The position numbers and the translations under genes are program-made. From positions 1 through 64,000 of the forward strand of contig JAJZQG010000009.1 of assembly GCA_021847645.1 (NCBI GenBank): DNA of 64,000 nt. Direction: 5' to 3'. The DNA comes from Myxococcales bacterium. Its GTDB lineage: Bacteria; Myxococcota_A; Polyangia; Polyangiales; Polyangiaceae. The notes beneath the pieces are model-generated. The model had not been told where the DNA came from. It did no database searches and saw only the letters and a program-made list of their open reading frames with translations. Positions 37,328-45,212 of the stretch are shown piece by piece (position 1 is the first letter of the stretch; each line of letters starts with the position of its first letter).

Positions 37328-38437
37328 TCACCGCAGGCGAATCGGCGGGGGCGCCAGCAGGTAGTCCCGGTAGCGGTTCGGATCGCCCTCGCGGCACTCC
37401 ATCGCCGCCCACGCGATGTTGAACAGCTCGCGCGCGGTCACGTAGTGAAGCACCCAGCGATCGCCGTCGTTGTAGCGCGACGTCAGCACCTGGTGCAGCG
37501 TGCCCCCGCCGTCGCCCAGCAAGCTGGCGGCCTGCTTCTCGGGCGCGCCGTGCGTGTGCACCTTGACGAACACCCACTCGGGCCGGCCCTCGACGTGGAT
37601 GTGCTGCGCGATCCAAGAGCGCACGCGCGCGGCGCTCGGCGGGTCGTTGGCCGTTAGCGCGGCGTTCTCGATGCGAAGCGCGGCCGACCCCGGCCGTCGG
37701 GCGATCGCGAGGGGCCCTTCGATCATCAGAAGCCGATCGGAGTACGTCTTGCCCACCCGCGCGCGCTGCCCATGCTCGTACGATCGCTTGCGGCTCAAGT
37801 CGCCCACCGGCCAATATAGCTGGTTGACCCGCGCGGGCTGGGTGACGTCGGGCGCCGAGGGGAACGTCAAGTCCGCATAGCAGCCCGTGTCGAACAGCAG
37901 CTGCAGCTCGTCGTCCACTCCGCATTGCCGCCCGTCCGGGCGCCCGTTGGCAAGGGCCCAGTTGCCGTGGATGAACGCGTAGCGTGCGCGTCCCGACCCG
38001 TCTCGCGAGAAGTGTCCCCGCGCGGCGTACGTCCCCACGTAGCGCTCGATGTCGTCGCGGGTCTGCGCGTGCGTGGCGTCGTCATGGTGCAGGTGCAGCT
38101 CCACCTCGCCGAAGCCCTCTCGCACGAGCTGGTCGATGTGATCGAAGAACGGCTCGCGGTACTCCTCGCCGGGAAAGAAGAACGAGTGCTGAGGAGGACG
38201 GCCGTCCGCGTCGCGGAAGCGCGAGGCCAGCAGCGGATAGCGCTCGCGCCAGGCCAGCACGCGGGCCAAGCCGGTGCGCTCGTCGGCCCGGCCCCAGAGC
38301 GGCTCGAAGTGATCGCACAGGGCGAAGATCAGGTGGCGCCGTCCCTGGTAGCGGGGCGCTGCCAGGCGTGCCGTGCGGTCGCGCAGCCATCCCGCCAGCC
38401 AGGTGTCCAGGTTCTTGTCGCGGAATCGTTGCAGCAT
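37328..38437 (-). CDS. Polysaccharide deacetylase-like (NodB superfamily) protein
   Basis: The 369-residue protein has no signal peptide. Regions resembling the NodB barrel can be seen: HLIFALCDHFEPLWG near the start, then SFFFPGEEYREPFFDHIDQL and the metal-site-like EVELHLHHDDATHAQT. Later YAFIHGNWALANG and WVFVKVHTHGAPE contain further conserved histidines. Related proteins in EPS clusters are annotated as polysaccharide deacetylases. Activity on the EPS is inferred. It lies 6 bp after the degenerate ATPase gene. Confidence 0.75.
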   Translation of the reverse strand: MLQRFRDKNLDTWLAGWLRDRTARLAAPRYQGRRHLIFALCDHFEPLWGRADERTGLARVLAWRERYPLLASRFRDADGRPPQHSFFFPGEEYREPFFDHIDQLVREGFGEVELHLHHDDATHAQTRDDIERYVGTYAARGHFSRDGSGRARYAFIHGNWALANGRPDGRQCGVDDELQLLFDTGCYADLTFPSAPDVTQPARVNQLYWPVGDLSRKRSYEHGQRARVGKTYSDRLLMIEGPLAIARRPGSAALRIENAALTANDPPSAARVRSWIAQHIHVEGRPEWVFVKVHTHGAPEKQAASLLGDGGGTLHQVLTSRYNDGDRWVLHYVTARELFNIAWAAMECREGDPNRYRDYLLAPPPIRLR

Positions 38438-38443
38438 GCGTCC

Positions 38444-39037
38444 CTAGCCCGACAGCAGCACGCCCATCATGCGGGCACGGGGAACCTGTGCCTGCAGCGC
38501 GAGCAGGTCCCCCTCCCTGCTCACGCCGGCCCGGGCCACCACCAGCACCCCGTCGAGCATGTCGAACGCCCGTGCGTGCTCCCCCATGCTCGCGAATCCC
38601 GTCAGATCCACCAGCACGTGCGCGAAGCCATGGGCACGCTCGTCGAGCGTGTCCTGTAGCCAATCGACGTCGATTCGATCGTCCTGCGACGGCGGGCGCG
38701 TGAAGGCGACAACCCCGCGGCAGAGCGTGACGCGCGCGGAGCCGTCCGCTTGCGGGTCGCCGTGCGGTGCGACCGCGGCGAGGGCTGGCCAGCGGGTGTT
38801 GGCGTCGACGAACGCGATGGGGCCCGCGCACACGTCGGCCATGACCGCGGCGAGCTGGATGGCGACGGCGGGGACGGCCACGGGCGGGGAGGCGGGCAGC
38901 AGGCCGACGGCGCGTCGGTGGGATTCGCGCACGCGGCGGGCCATACGCAGTAGCTCGGCGTAGGCCCGGGGCGAGTCCTCGGGATCGACCAGGGCGAGGC
39001 CCAGTTTTTCGAGCGCTGCTTGCTTCGCGTTCGGCAC
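38444..39037 (-). CDS. Degenerate BY-kinase/CapB-like ATPase without Walker A
   Basis: The 197-residue protein resembles the C-terminal half of polysaccharide BY-kinases. GPIAFVDANTRWPAL stands where Walker A' is expected, FAHVLVDLTGFASMGE where Walker B is expected, and DGVLVVARAGVSREGDLLALQ with RMMGVLLSG at the end. No GKS/T-type Walker A is present, so it probably cannot hydrolyse ATP alone. The start is GTG 39037. It lies in an operon with the deacetylase-like gene and could modulate the complete CapB-like protein at 28.8 kb. Confidence 0.65.
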   Translation of the reverse strand: MPNAKQAALEKLGLALVDPEDSPRAYAELLRMARRVRESHRRAVGLLPASPPVAVPAVAIQLAAVMADVCAGPIAFVDANTRWPALAAVAPHGDPQADGSARVTLCRGVVAFTRPPSQDDRIDVDWLQDTLDERAHGFAHVLVDLTGFASMGEHARAFDMLDGVLVVARAGVSREGDLLALQAQVPRARMMGVLLSG

Positions 39038-39089
39038 GCCGGGATTCTAGCGGATTGTGGTGCGCCGTCGACATGCTAAGGGTGGGGGC

Positions 39090-40442
39090 ATGCAGCGCAC
39101 AGCGGTCGGCTTGATCGCCGGCCTCGCAGTCGTGGCGTGGTGCACGCACAGCGCGCGCGCGGACATGACCGCGCACGTGCTGGACTCGATCACGGTCGGC
39201 TACAACGACAACGTGCTCGGAACGCCCTCGAATCCCGCACCCGGCCAGCCCACGCCGCTGCGTACCTGGTTCCTCCAGGTCTCGCCCGGGCTCACCGTGT
39301 TCCACGAATCACCCCTGGCGCTTCATCAATTCACCTACACCCACCCGATGGCCGTGTTCTTCGCGTCCAACGCGCTCGATACCTCCGGCGACATCGTCAG
39401 CTGGCGCGGACTGTTCACGCTCTCGCCGCGCGACGAGCTGACCATCGGGGCCAACGTCACCCGGTCGCGCGTCAACGCCGGCGTGCTGCGCAACGCCGTG
39501 GGCCAGGACGCCACCACCGTCGTGCCGGCCGGAGCCGGGTCCGTCGTGAGCGTCGGGGCCAACCAATCGTACGGCCATGACTTCACGCCCCACTGGCATG
39601 GCCTGCAAACCGCCGCGTTTTCCGGCGCTACCTACGTCGGCTCGTCCTCCAACGAGCCGAACCACTACCTGCTCGATGCGTCCGGCGGCGCCCAGTACAC
39701 CGAGGGCAACGACGGGTTCGGCCTCGTGCTGAATGGCGGCTGGTTCTTCACCCCGGTGCAGACCACCAACGGCGTGCAGGTCGCCCCGCGCCAGGATCAG
39801 CTCAACATCGGCGCCGACGCGCAATGGAGCCATGACTGGAGCCCGCGTTGGAGCACCCGTGCCACCGCCGGCACCGTCGCCTCCGCCGACGTCAACGACG
39901 TGCGGCATCCGGTGTGGTCCCCGGTCTGGTCCGGCGGGGTGTTCTTCTTCACCGTGGGAGGCTCCGCTTCTCTGATCTACGCCCGCACGATCGTTCCCAA
40001 CGTGTTCGTGGGACAGGAGTACCGCACGGACCAGGTCACGCTCACCGGCAACCTGCCCTTGAGCCGTCGCGTGCCTATCGTGCTCTCCTCTTCTCTGGCC
40101 GGCGCCAACAACCACGCTATCGATCTGTCGAGCCAGACGCCTGTCGGAAGCGTGCGTTCGGCGTCGGGCGACGTGTCCCTGTCCTGGCTGTCGCCCATCG
40201 GAATCGATGCCTCGATTCGCTATCAGCACTATCGCCAATACGGCAACAGCGCCGACATCGCCCCGCTGCCCACCTTTTATCGCGACGTGGTGCAGCTGAC
40301 CATCGGCGGCATGTTCCCGCCCAGGCTGCTGCCCGTGGTGCCGGGCGGGCCGCCCGTGCGCGTCGACGGGTCGGACCGCACGATCATGGCCGGCGAGACC
40401 CCGGCGCGCCCGCGACCGCGCGATCGCGGCGAGGATCAGTAA
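39090..40442 (+). CDS. Outer-membrane beta-barrel protein of the EPS locus
   Basis: From ATG 39090 the 450-residue protein has a signal peptide (LIAGLAVVAWCTHSARA). Many amphipathic strands follow: SITVGYNDNV, RTWFLQVSPGLTVF, HQFTYTHPM, LTIGANVTRSRVN, SASLIYARTIVPN and DASIRYQHYRQYG. The pattern fits an outer-membrane barrel, such as the EpsX-type proteins in myxobacterial EPS clusters. A Pro/Arg-rich tail follows the last strand. It probably works with Wza in export or anchoring of the polymer. Confidence 0.8.
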   Translation: MQRTAVGLIAGLAVVAWCTHSARADMTAHVLDSITVGYNDNVLGTPSNPAPGQPTPLRTWFLQVSPGLTVFHESPLALHQFTYTHPMAVFFASNALDTSGDIVSWRGLFTLSPRDELTIGANVTRSRVNAGVLRNAVGQDATTVVPAGAGSVVSVGANQSYGHDFTPHWHGLQTAAFSGATYVGSSSNEPNHYLLDASGGAQYTEGNDGFGLVLNGGWFFTPVQTTNGVQVAPRQDQLNIGADAQWSHDWSPRWSTRATAGTVASADVNDVRHPVWSPVWSGGVFFFTVGGSASLIYARTIVPNVFVGQEYRTDQVTLTGNLPLSRRVPIVLSSSLAGANNHAIDLSSQTPVGSVRSASGDVSLSWLSPIGIDASIRYQHYRQYGNSADIAPLPTFYRDVVQLTIGGMFPPRLLPVVPGGPPVRVDGSDRTIMAGETPARPRPRDRGEDQ

Positions 40443-40490
40443 GGGGCTTCCAATCCGAAGATCATCCCGTTCTCGGAGCGACGATGGTGC

Positions 40491-41618
40491 CTATCGCAAC
40501 GCGGAATACAGCTCTTCGTGCGCGCGCACCATGGCGCTCACGCTGAAGGCGCGCTCGAACTTGCTGCGGCTCGCCAGGGCGACCTCGGCCCGGAACGCGG
40601 CATCCTGCAGCACACCGACGATCGCGTCGGCCAGCGCGACGGCGTTGCCCGGCGGAACGAGCTTGCCGTGGACGCCGTCCTCGACGATCTCCGGATTGCC
40701 ACCTACGCGCGTGGCGACGATGGGCTTGCCCATGGCGAGGGCCTCGAGCAGCGCGAGGGGAAGACCCTCCCAGAGCGACGGAAGCACGTACAGGTCGAGG
40801 GAGGCCAGCAGCTCGGGGATGTCTTTGCGGTAGCCGAGGAAGCGAAAGCGATCGCCAAGGCCCAGGGAAGCGGCCTGGCGCTCGAGCTCGGGACGCAGCG
40901 GGCCCTCGCCGGCCACGAGGAATCGCGCGCGCGGCTCCCGGGCGATCACCGATCGGGCCGCCTCGACCAGATAGGTCAGGCCCTTCTGCTTGGAGACCAC
41001 GACCGCGGTGCCGATCACCAGATCGTCGGCGGACAGGCCCAGCTCGCCGCGGATTCGCTGGGCCGCGTTGGCCGAGAACCGCGAGCCGTCGATGCCGTTG
41101 TGGATGACGCGGATGGGCACGTCGATGCGGGCCTGGTCGCGCAGGGAGCGGCGCAGGTCGTCGGAGACGGCGACGATGCGATCGGCGAGGCGCACGTAGC
41201 GACGGAACTTGCGCCGGTCGGACAGGGAGGCGCTGTAGATCTGGTTGTGCTCGCTGTAGACGAAGGCTGGGCGGGGGCGGCAGAGGCGGGCGGCGATTCC
41301 CCCGTAGATGAGAGGCGCGGCGTTGTGGGCGTGGGCCACATGCACGTGGTTGTCGCAGAAGAACGTGCGAATGGAAAGCAGCATGGCCGGGTCGAAGCGG
41401 ACCGGGCCGAAGCGCCGCGCCCGGGACTTGTTCAGGACCAGGCAGCTTCGCGGGGCCAGATCGGCCTCGGCGAACAGCGCTCCAGGACCGTCCAGACACA
41501 CCAGCATGGGCTCGAAAGCGCAGCGGTCCAGGTGCCGAATCAGCTGCAAGACGACTTTCTCGAGGCCGCCCACGTCCAGGTTGTTGACGACGAATGCGAC
41601 GTTGCACTTTTCCGACAC
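40491..41618 (-). CDS. GT4-family glycosyltransferase (second)
   Basis: The 375-residue GT-B enzyme has NVAFVVNNLDVGGLEKVVLQ at the start, VHVAHAHNAAPLIYGG, the C-terminal domain motif VVSKQKGLTYLVEAARSV and the donor-binding EGLPLALLEALAMGKPIVA. The GTG at 41618 was chosen because AGAGGAAG precedes it; it starts 11 bp after the GNAT-like gene. It likely adds one sugar of the EPS repeat unit. It is convergent with the outer-membrane barrel gene. Confidence 0.93.
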   Translation of the reverse strand: MSEKCNVAFVVNNLDVGGLEKVVLQLIRHLDRCAFEPMLVCLDGPGALFAEADLAPRSCLVLNKSRARRFGPVRFDPAMLLSIRTFFCDNHVHVAHAHNAAPLIYGGIAARLCRPRPAFVYSEHNQIYSASLSDRRKFRRYVRLADRIVAVSDDLRRSLRDQARIDVPIRVIHNGIDGSRFSANAAQRIRGELGLSADDLVIGTAVVVSKQKGLTYLVEAARSVIAREPRARFLVAGEGPLRPELERQAASLGLGDRFRFLGYRKDIPELLASLDLYVLPSLWEGLPLALLEALAMGKPIVATRVGGNPEIVEDGVHGKLVPPGNAVALADAIVGVLQDAAFRAEVALASRSKFERAFSVSAMVRAHEELYSALR

Positions 41619-41629
41619 GGTGCTTCCTC

Positions 41630-42697
41630 TCACAAGTCGAGATCGCCGTCGAACAGCAGCCAGCGGGACGGCGCGCCCAGGAGCATGCGCAGGTGTTGCG
41701 GGGCGCTGGTACTAACATGCACGATGACCGGGCGCGGGTCCGGCGTTGCGGGAAAGAAGTGTGACGATCGCAGGCAGGGCGCGAGCGAAGCGTCGCCGAG
41801 CACGATCAGGTGGACCGATTGCAGGCCCCGGCGCCTCATGCGGCACGCGAACCGCACCAGCAGCGCGCGAAGAACACGATCGCCGCCGTCCCAGAATACG
41901 TCCGAGGCCAGGGCCGCGCCGCGATCGGCCCGCCACACGACATAGCCGCGCAGCCGCCGTCCGCGCCGATCCGAGATGGCGAAGATGCGGAATTGCGCGG
42001 TGGTGAAGTCGGCATAGCGCCAATTGAGGTATTCGGCGGTGCGCTCGATGGTCGCGGGCTTGTCGGTCTTTCCCCGCTCCCACAGAGCGTCGAAGCGATT
42101 GTCGGCGCGGTCCAGCTCCTGCTCACGGAACCAGCCGCCGTGCGCGAGGCGAAGACGCAGGTCATTGGCGGCCAAGAGCCGGTCCACGGCCAGCGCGGCG
42201 GTGTCGGCCAGCAGCGGCGAGAGGTACGCGCGGAGGCGTTCAGCGCTGCGCAGAGGCTTGGTCCACGTGGTGATGTCGCCGACCTGCTCGTAGCCGACCC
42301 GCCGGAAGATGGGCACCGCGCCCCGGTTGGGATGGCCGAAGAGCAGCTCCATGCCCAGCCCCGCGGAATCGGCCACCAGCGCGCGCTGCAGCGTGATGGC
42401 CGGCCCGGCCACCCGGTGCGCCCGCGCGATCGCGAAGTCCGACAACAACCCCGCACGCACGTCGCGTCCGTCGACGTGCAGCGTGCGCGGACAGACGGAC
42501 GCGCAGCCGACGACCTCGCCGGTGTCATCCTTCTTGACCAGCCAGGTGCGCACACCGGTCGCGCGCTGATCCTCGTAGAGCCACCGCATGCGCCTGTCCA
42601 GGGCGAGGGCGATTTGCCGGTCGCTCATATTCTCGGCCCAAAGCCGCGCGAGGGCTTCGCGATCCGAGGTTTCGGCAGCAAAGGCGACGTAGCCCAC
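41630..42697 (-). CDS. GNAT-like N-acyltransferase of the EPS locus
   Basis: The roughly 355-residue protein has a GNAT-type N-terminal half (TWLVKKDDTGEVVGCASVCPRTLHVDG; LSDFAIARAHRVAGPAITLQRALV). A second half with GYVVWRADRGAALASDVFW and RRRGLQSVHLIVLGD may be a second acyltransferase fold. It may acylate an EPS sugar or precursor. I used the GTG at 42697 because GGAG lies 5 nt upstream; a longer GTG start exists at 42739. It is the first gene of a two-gene operon with the GT4. Confidence 0.75.
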   Translation of the reverse strand: MGYVAFAAETSDREALARLWAENMSDRQIALALDRRMRWLYEDQRATGVRTWLVKKDDTGEVVGCASVCPRTLHVDGRDVRAGLLSDFAIARAHRVAGPAITLQRALVADSAGLGMELLFGHPNRGAVPIFRRVGYEQVGDITTWTKPLRSAERLRAYLSPLLADTAALAVDRLLAANDLRLRLAHGGWFREQELDRADNRFDALWERGKTDKPATIERTAEYLNWRYADFTTAQFRIFAISDRRGRRLRGYVVWRADRGAALASDVFWDGGDRVLRALLVRFACRMRRRGLQSVHLIVLGDASLAPCLRSSHFFPATPDPRPVIVHVSTSAPQHLRMLLGAPSRWLLFDGDLDL

Positions 42698-42977
42698 GGG
42701 AGCTCCGCAACAGGTCAATGAGGAAAGCCGCTTCGGCACCCGGCCGGCCCGTTCACGGTCCGACCCGATGGCGGCAAGGCGCCAGCGGCAAAACGTCGCC
42801 CCGGGCCCCCTGCCGCACTGCCTGTCACTGTAGCGCCACGGCGAGCCGCGTCAATGCTGGGCGGGACGTCGACCTCGCGGGGGCGCGTCGGGAACGTGCG
42901 GCACGCACGCGGCTTCCGGCGTGAACGTCCCTCGCGAGCGGCCGTCCGACGCACTGCCCGAGGCCCGGCCGAGCGAC

Positions 42978-43060
42978 GGGTACGAGCTGAGCATCGTGGG
43001 CGACGGCAGCCCGGACGGCACTGCGCAGGTCGCGAGGGCTCTGACGGGCCGACATGAGAA
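42978..43060 (+). pseudogene. Possible GT2 glycosyltransferase remnant
   Basis: The frame reads YELSIVGDGSPDGTAQVARA, the shape of the first GT2 motif (usually VVDDGSPDGTA), followed by LTGRHE. The first Asp of the DD pair is replaced by Gly, the N-terminal half is absent and the frame runs into tandem repeats. I call it a degraded fragment with modest confidence because only one motif is present. Confidence 0.35.
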
Positions 43061-43100
43061 GGAGAGCGTGATGCGCCGCCGGGGCGAGCGCGGGCAGGAC

Positions 43101-43178
43101 GGGAACGACCCCGCGCGAACGGGAACGACCCCGCGCGAACGGCACTGCCTCGGGCGAACGGCACTGCCTCGGGCGATG
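43101..43178 (+). repeat. Tandem 19-20 bp repeats, left border of accessory segment
   Basis: Two identical copies of GGGAACGACCCCGCGCGAAC (43101-43120 and 43121-43140) are followed by two copies of a diverged 19-mer, GGCACTGCCTCGGGCGAAC (43141-43159, and 43160-43178 with two changed ends). The same 20-mer family recurs in the same orientation at 47961-48040. Confidence 0.9.
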
Positions 43179-43212
43179 GTGGGCGTTCGACGCCCAATAC
43201 GGCGCGCGCTGT

Positions 43213-43584
43213 CTACTGCTTCGGAAGGCACAGTTGGTTGTCGACGTTCATCATGTCGTCACCGCAAAAGCACACGCCAGCGTCGGTGACACCAGAGCAC
43301 GAAGGAAGAACGTATCGCAACATGCGGCACTCCTCATCCACGGCGCAGTCTTGCTGCGTCTCGCAGTGCTTGCGCTGGCAGCGGTTCGCATCGAGGAACG
43401 AGTCGGGCGCTCCGCAATGGTACGTCTTGCAGAGCGCTTCCTCGCAGCCAGTCGGAACCTGATATGGCTGACACGGGGCGGCTTCGAGAGAGCCACTCGC
43501 TGTGGTGGAGGTGTCATCCTTCTTCGCGCTGCATCCGAGAAGGAGAAGCGTGGACGCGCATAGCACGCAGAATCTCGTCGTCAT
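43213..43584 (-). CDS. Small cysteine-rich lipoprotein
   Basis: From the ATG at 43584 (AGGAGG-type site 6-7 nt upstream) the 123-residue product has a lipoprotein signal (VLCASTLLLLGC, Cys17). About thirteen further cysteines follow, spaced as in small disulfide-rich domains (CQPYQVPTGCEEALCKTYHC; CQRKHCETQQDC). It ends with MNVDNQLCLPKQ. I recognise no family. It follows the serine protease gene by 23 bp on the same strand, so it may be a partner, inhibitor or co-secreted factor of the protease. Confidence 0.8.
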   Translation of the reverse strand: MTTRFCVLCASTLLLLGCSAKKDDTSTTASGSLEAAPCQPYQVPTGCEEALCKTYHCGAPDSFLDANRCQRKHCETQQDCAVDEECRMLRYVLPSCSGVTDAGVCFCGDDMMNVDNQLCLPKQ

Positions 43585-43607
43585 CGTCGGCCTCCTCTCC
43601 ATCACGC

Positions 43608-44941
43608 TCACGGGTAGAGCGCCCTTAGGAACGAAATGAAGCCATAAAGGTTGTTGTCGATCCGTCTCGCCAGATTGGGATTCGCGGTGTTGGGGGCGCC
43701 AACACATGTGGTGCACATCTGGACCGAGTTTTCGCCGATAACGTAGTAGTTTCCACCGTCGTCGTAGAATATCGGCCCACCCGAGTGACCTGGACTCATG
43801 TCGCAGCCGTGCGTGAATGCCAAGTCGGAATACTCGAAGCCCCCGATCGAGCAATTGGATGGTTGGCTCCACTGGAAGTCGGAGCACGTCCACGCCGTCG
43901 GACCGCCGCAGACTCGGCAGTCGAGCGTGCCGTCAAAGGGGGACTCCGGGTTGCCGCAACAGGGGTATCCCGGTGAGCGCTTGTTTGCAGCGTTGATCGT
44001 GTCTTGCAGGCCGAGGCTCGCATAGCCCAGCCACCCCGGGTGACCTAGCGGGAAGTTGTCCTTCAGCACGAGGAGGGCCCAGTCTTGAGGAACACATTCC
44101 GCCCAACCGTGCCCGATTTCTGTGCAGCCCGTCGCAATGTAGCTGCCGACCATGAAGCCTTGGACCTCCAAGGAACCCCACGGCGCCCCCGTGTTGGACT
44201 GGCGCGGTACGAAGTACCATGGTTGAGGCCAGTACGCGTGCGCCACTTCGTCGGTGATGCAGTGCGCGCAAGTCAACACCACGCGTCTGCCAACCAGTGT
44301 TCCCGTTCCGCCGCGCGCGTGCACTCTGCCGACCGTCGTGTACGGCCAGGATGGCCAGAAGCCTAAGAATTGGCGATTGTCCACGCCGTAGGAGAGCCCC
44401 ATCGGCGTCAGTCCCGTTTGCGGTCCCGCGGCAGCGCCCGAAGCGTCGTCGCCACGCACGGGCTTGTTGACGCCTCTCGCTGTTAGTTGCGCAGCAACCT
44501 GCCCGAGTTGTTGCGGATCGAATCGAAGCCGCTGCTCGATCCTCCGTTCAAGGTCCACCCAAACAACTTCGGTTGACACGCGCCCAGGTGCATCCGGCGG
44601 GCTGGGGGACATGAGGCTCACCGAGTTGAAAGGTTCGGTCGTCGCGTTCGCGGGACCAACGGTTTCGAGCGGCTTCTGCTCCAACAGTTCGGGTATCGGC
44701 AGATCGACACCAGCAACGAGCGCCTCCTGCGTTTCGCGAGAAGTCGGCGAGGACGCACCGGCCGTTTGTTGCGGCTGGACAACCTCCCGCTTGTTGGCAG
44801 CGGCTGCCACCGGATACGGATCGTTGTCAAGCGCGCAGCCCCCAGCCGGAAGCGCCACCGCTACTGCAATCAAGACGCTACCGCGCGCCAAGCCACGCTT
44901 CGGTGCTTCGGTGCTTCGGTGCTTCGGTGCTTCTGGCCCAT
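43608..44941 (-). CDS. Trypsin-like serine protease lipoprotein, predicted phase-variable (currently out of frame)
   Basis: The main frame encodes a chymotrypsin-fold protease: the His motif VVLTCAHCI, the Asp region VPQDWALLVLKDN and the Ser motif CDMSPGHSGGPIFYDD, with several cysteines. Just before it lies RGLARGSVLIAVAVALPAGGC, the hydrophobic part of a lipoprotein signal. The only well-placed start is ATG 44941-44939 with AGGAGGTG upstream. It is in another frame and runs to a TGA at 44870-44872 after 23 codons. Between them are four copies of an 8-bp repeat. Three or six copies would join the ATG to the protease, giving about 441 residues and a complete signal peptide with three. As sequenced the gene is probably OFF, apart from weak TTG starts. 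Confidence 0.75.
44897..44933 (-). repeat. Octanucleotide tandem repeat (GAAGCACC)4 plus partial, at the protease N-terminus
   Basis: On the minus strand four perfect copies of GAAGCACC (44902-44933) are followed by a partial GAAGC (44897-44901). The tract begins 8 nt after the A of a strong ATG. Because 8 is not a multiple of 3, gain or loss of units shifts the reading frame. Simple-sequence repeats of this kind within the first codons are the classic contingency-locus design. Confidence 0.92.
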
Positions 44942-44944
44942 CGT

Positions 44945-44989
44945 CACCTCCTGCAGGTTGCAGTCTACCCGCATCATACGAGTTGTCAA
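44945..44989 (-). promoter_or_regulatory. Promoter and ribosome binding site of the protease gene
   Basis: The minus strand has TTGACA (44984-44989), a 16 bp spacer and TAGACT (44962-44967), then AGGAGGTG (44945-44952) 3 nt before the ATG. The predicted 5' leader is very short. A perfect -35 box with a perfect Shine-Dalgarno supports ATG 44941 as a genuine translation start. The TTGACAACTCG string also occurs at the lexA promoter. Confidence 0.6.
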
Positions 44990-45212
44990 CGGTTTGAAGA
45001 AAAGGGGGGGCATCTTGTTGGCCCGGGTTCCACCGAGAACGGAAAGACATTCGCGAGCACTGGCCAGCGCAGCAGACGCGAGGCAACGCGCAGCCGAACA
45101 CTGCGGCATTGTGGGAGCCGACCGGACCTGATCGAGCACAGTGCGCCACGGTGGCTCCGCCTGGACGGACCTCGTTTGCTGACGCCAAATTGTGATCCAC
45201 GGAGAGCGCCGC

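Larger units (their letters stand above)
42698..43212. other. Intergenic region with repeats and a possible GT2 remnant
   Basis: This 515 bp stretch separates the EPS genes from the protease segment. I see no intact gene. It contains a short GT2-like remnant (42978-43060) and the 19-20 bp tandem repeats (43101-43178). The remainder is GC-rich non-coding sequence. Confidence 0.6.

Noticed and set aside
44870-44941. The 23-codon peptide from the strong ATG as a functional small protein or leader peptide
   Set aside because: Its sequence is only the repeat translated in the off frame plus the frame-shifted signal region. The phase-switch explanation accounts for it better.
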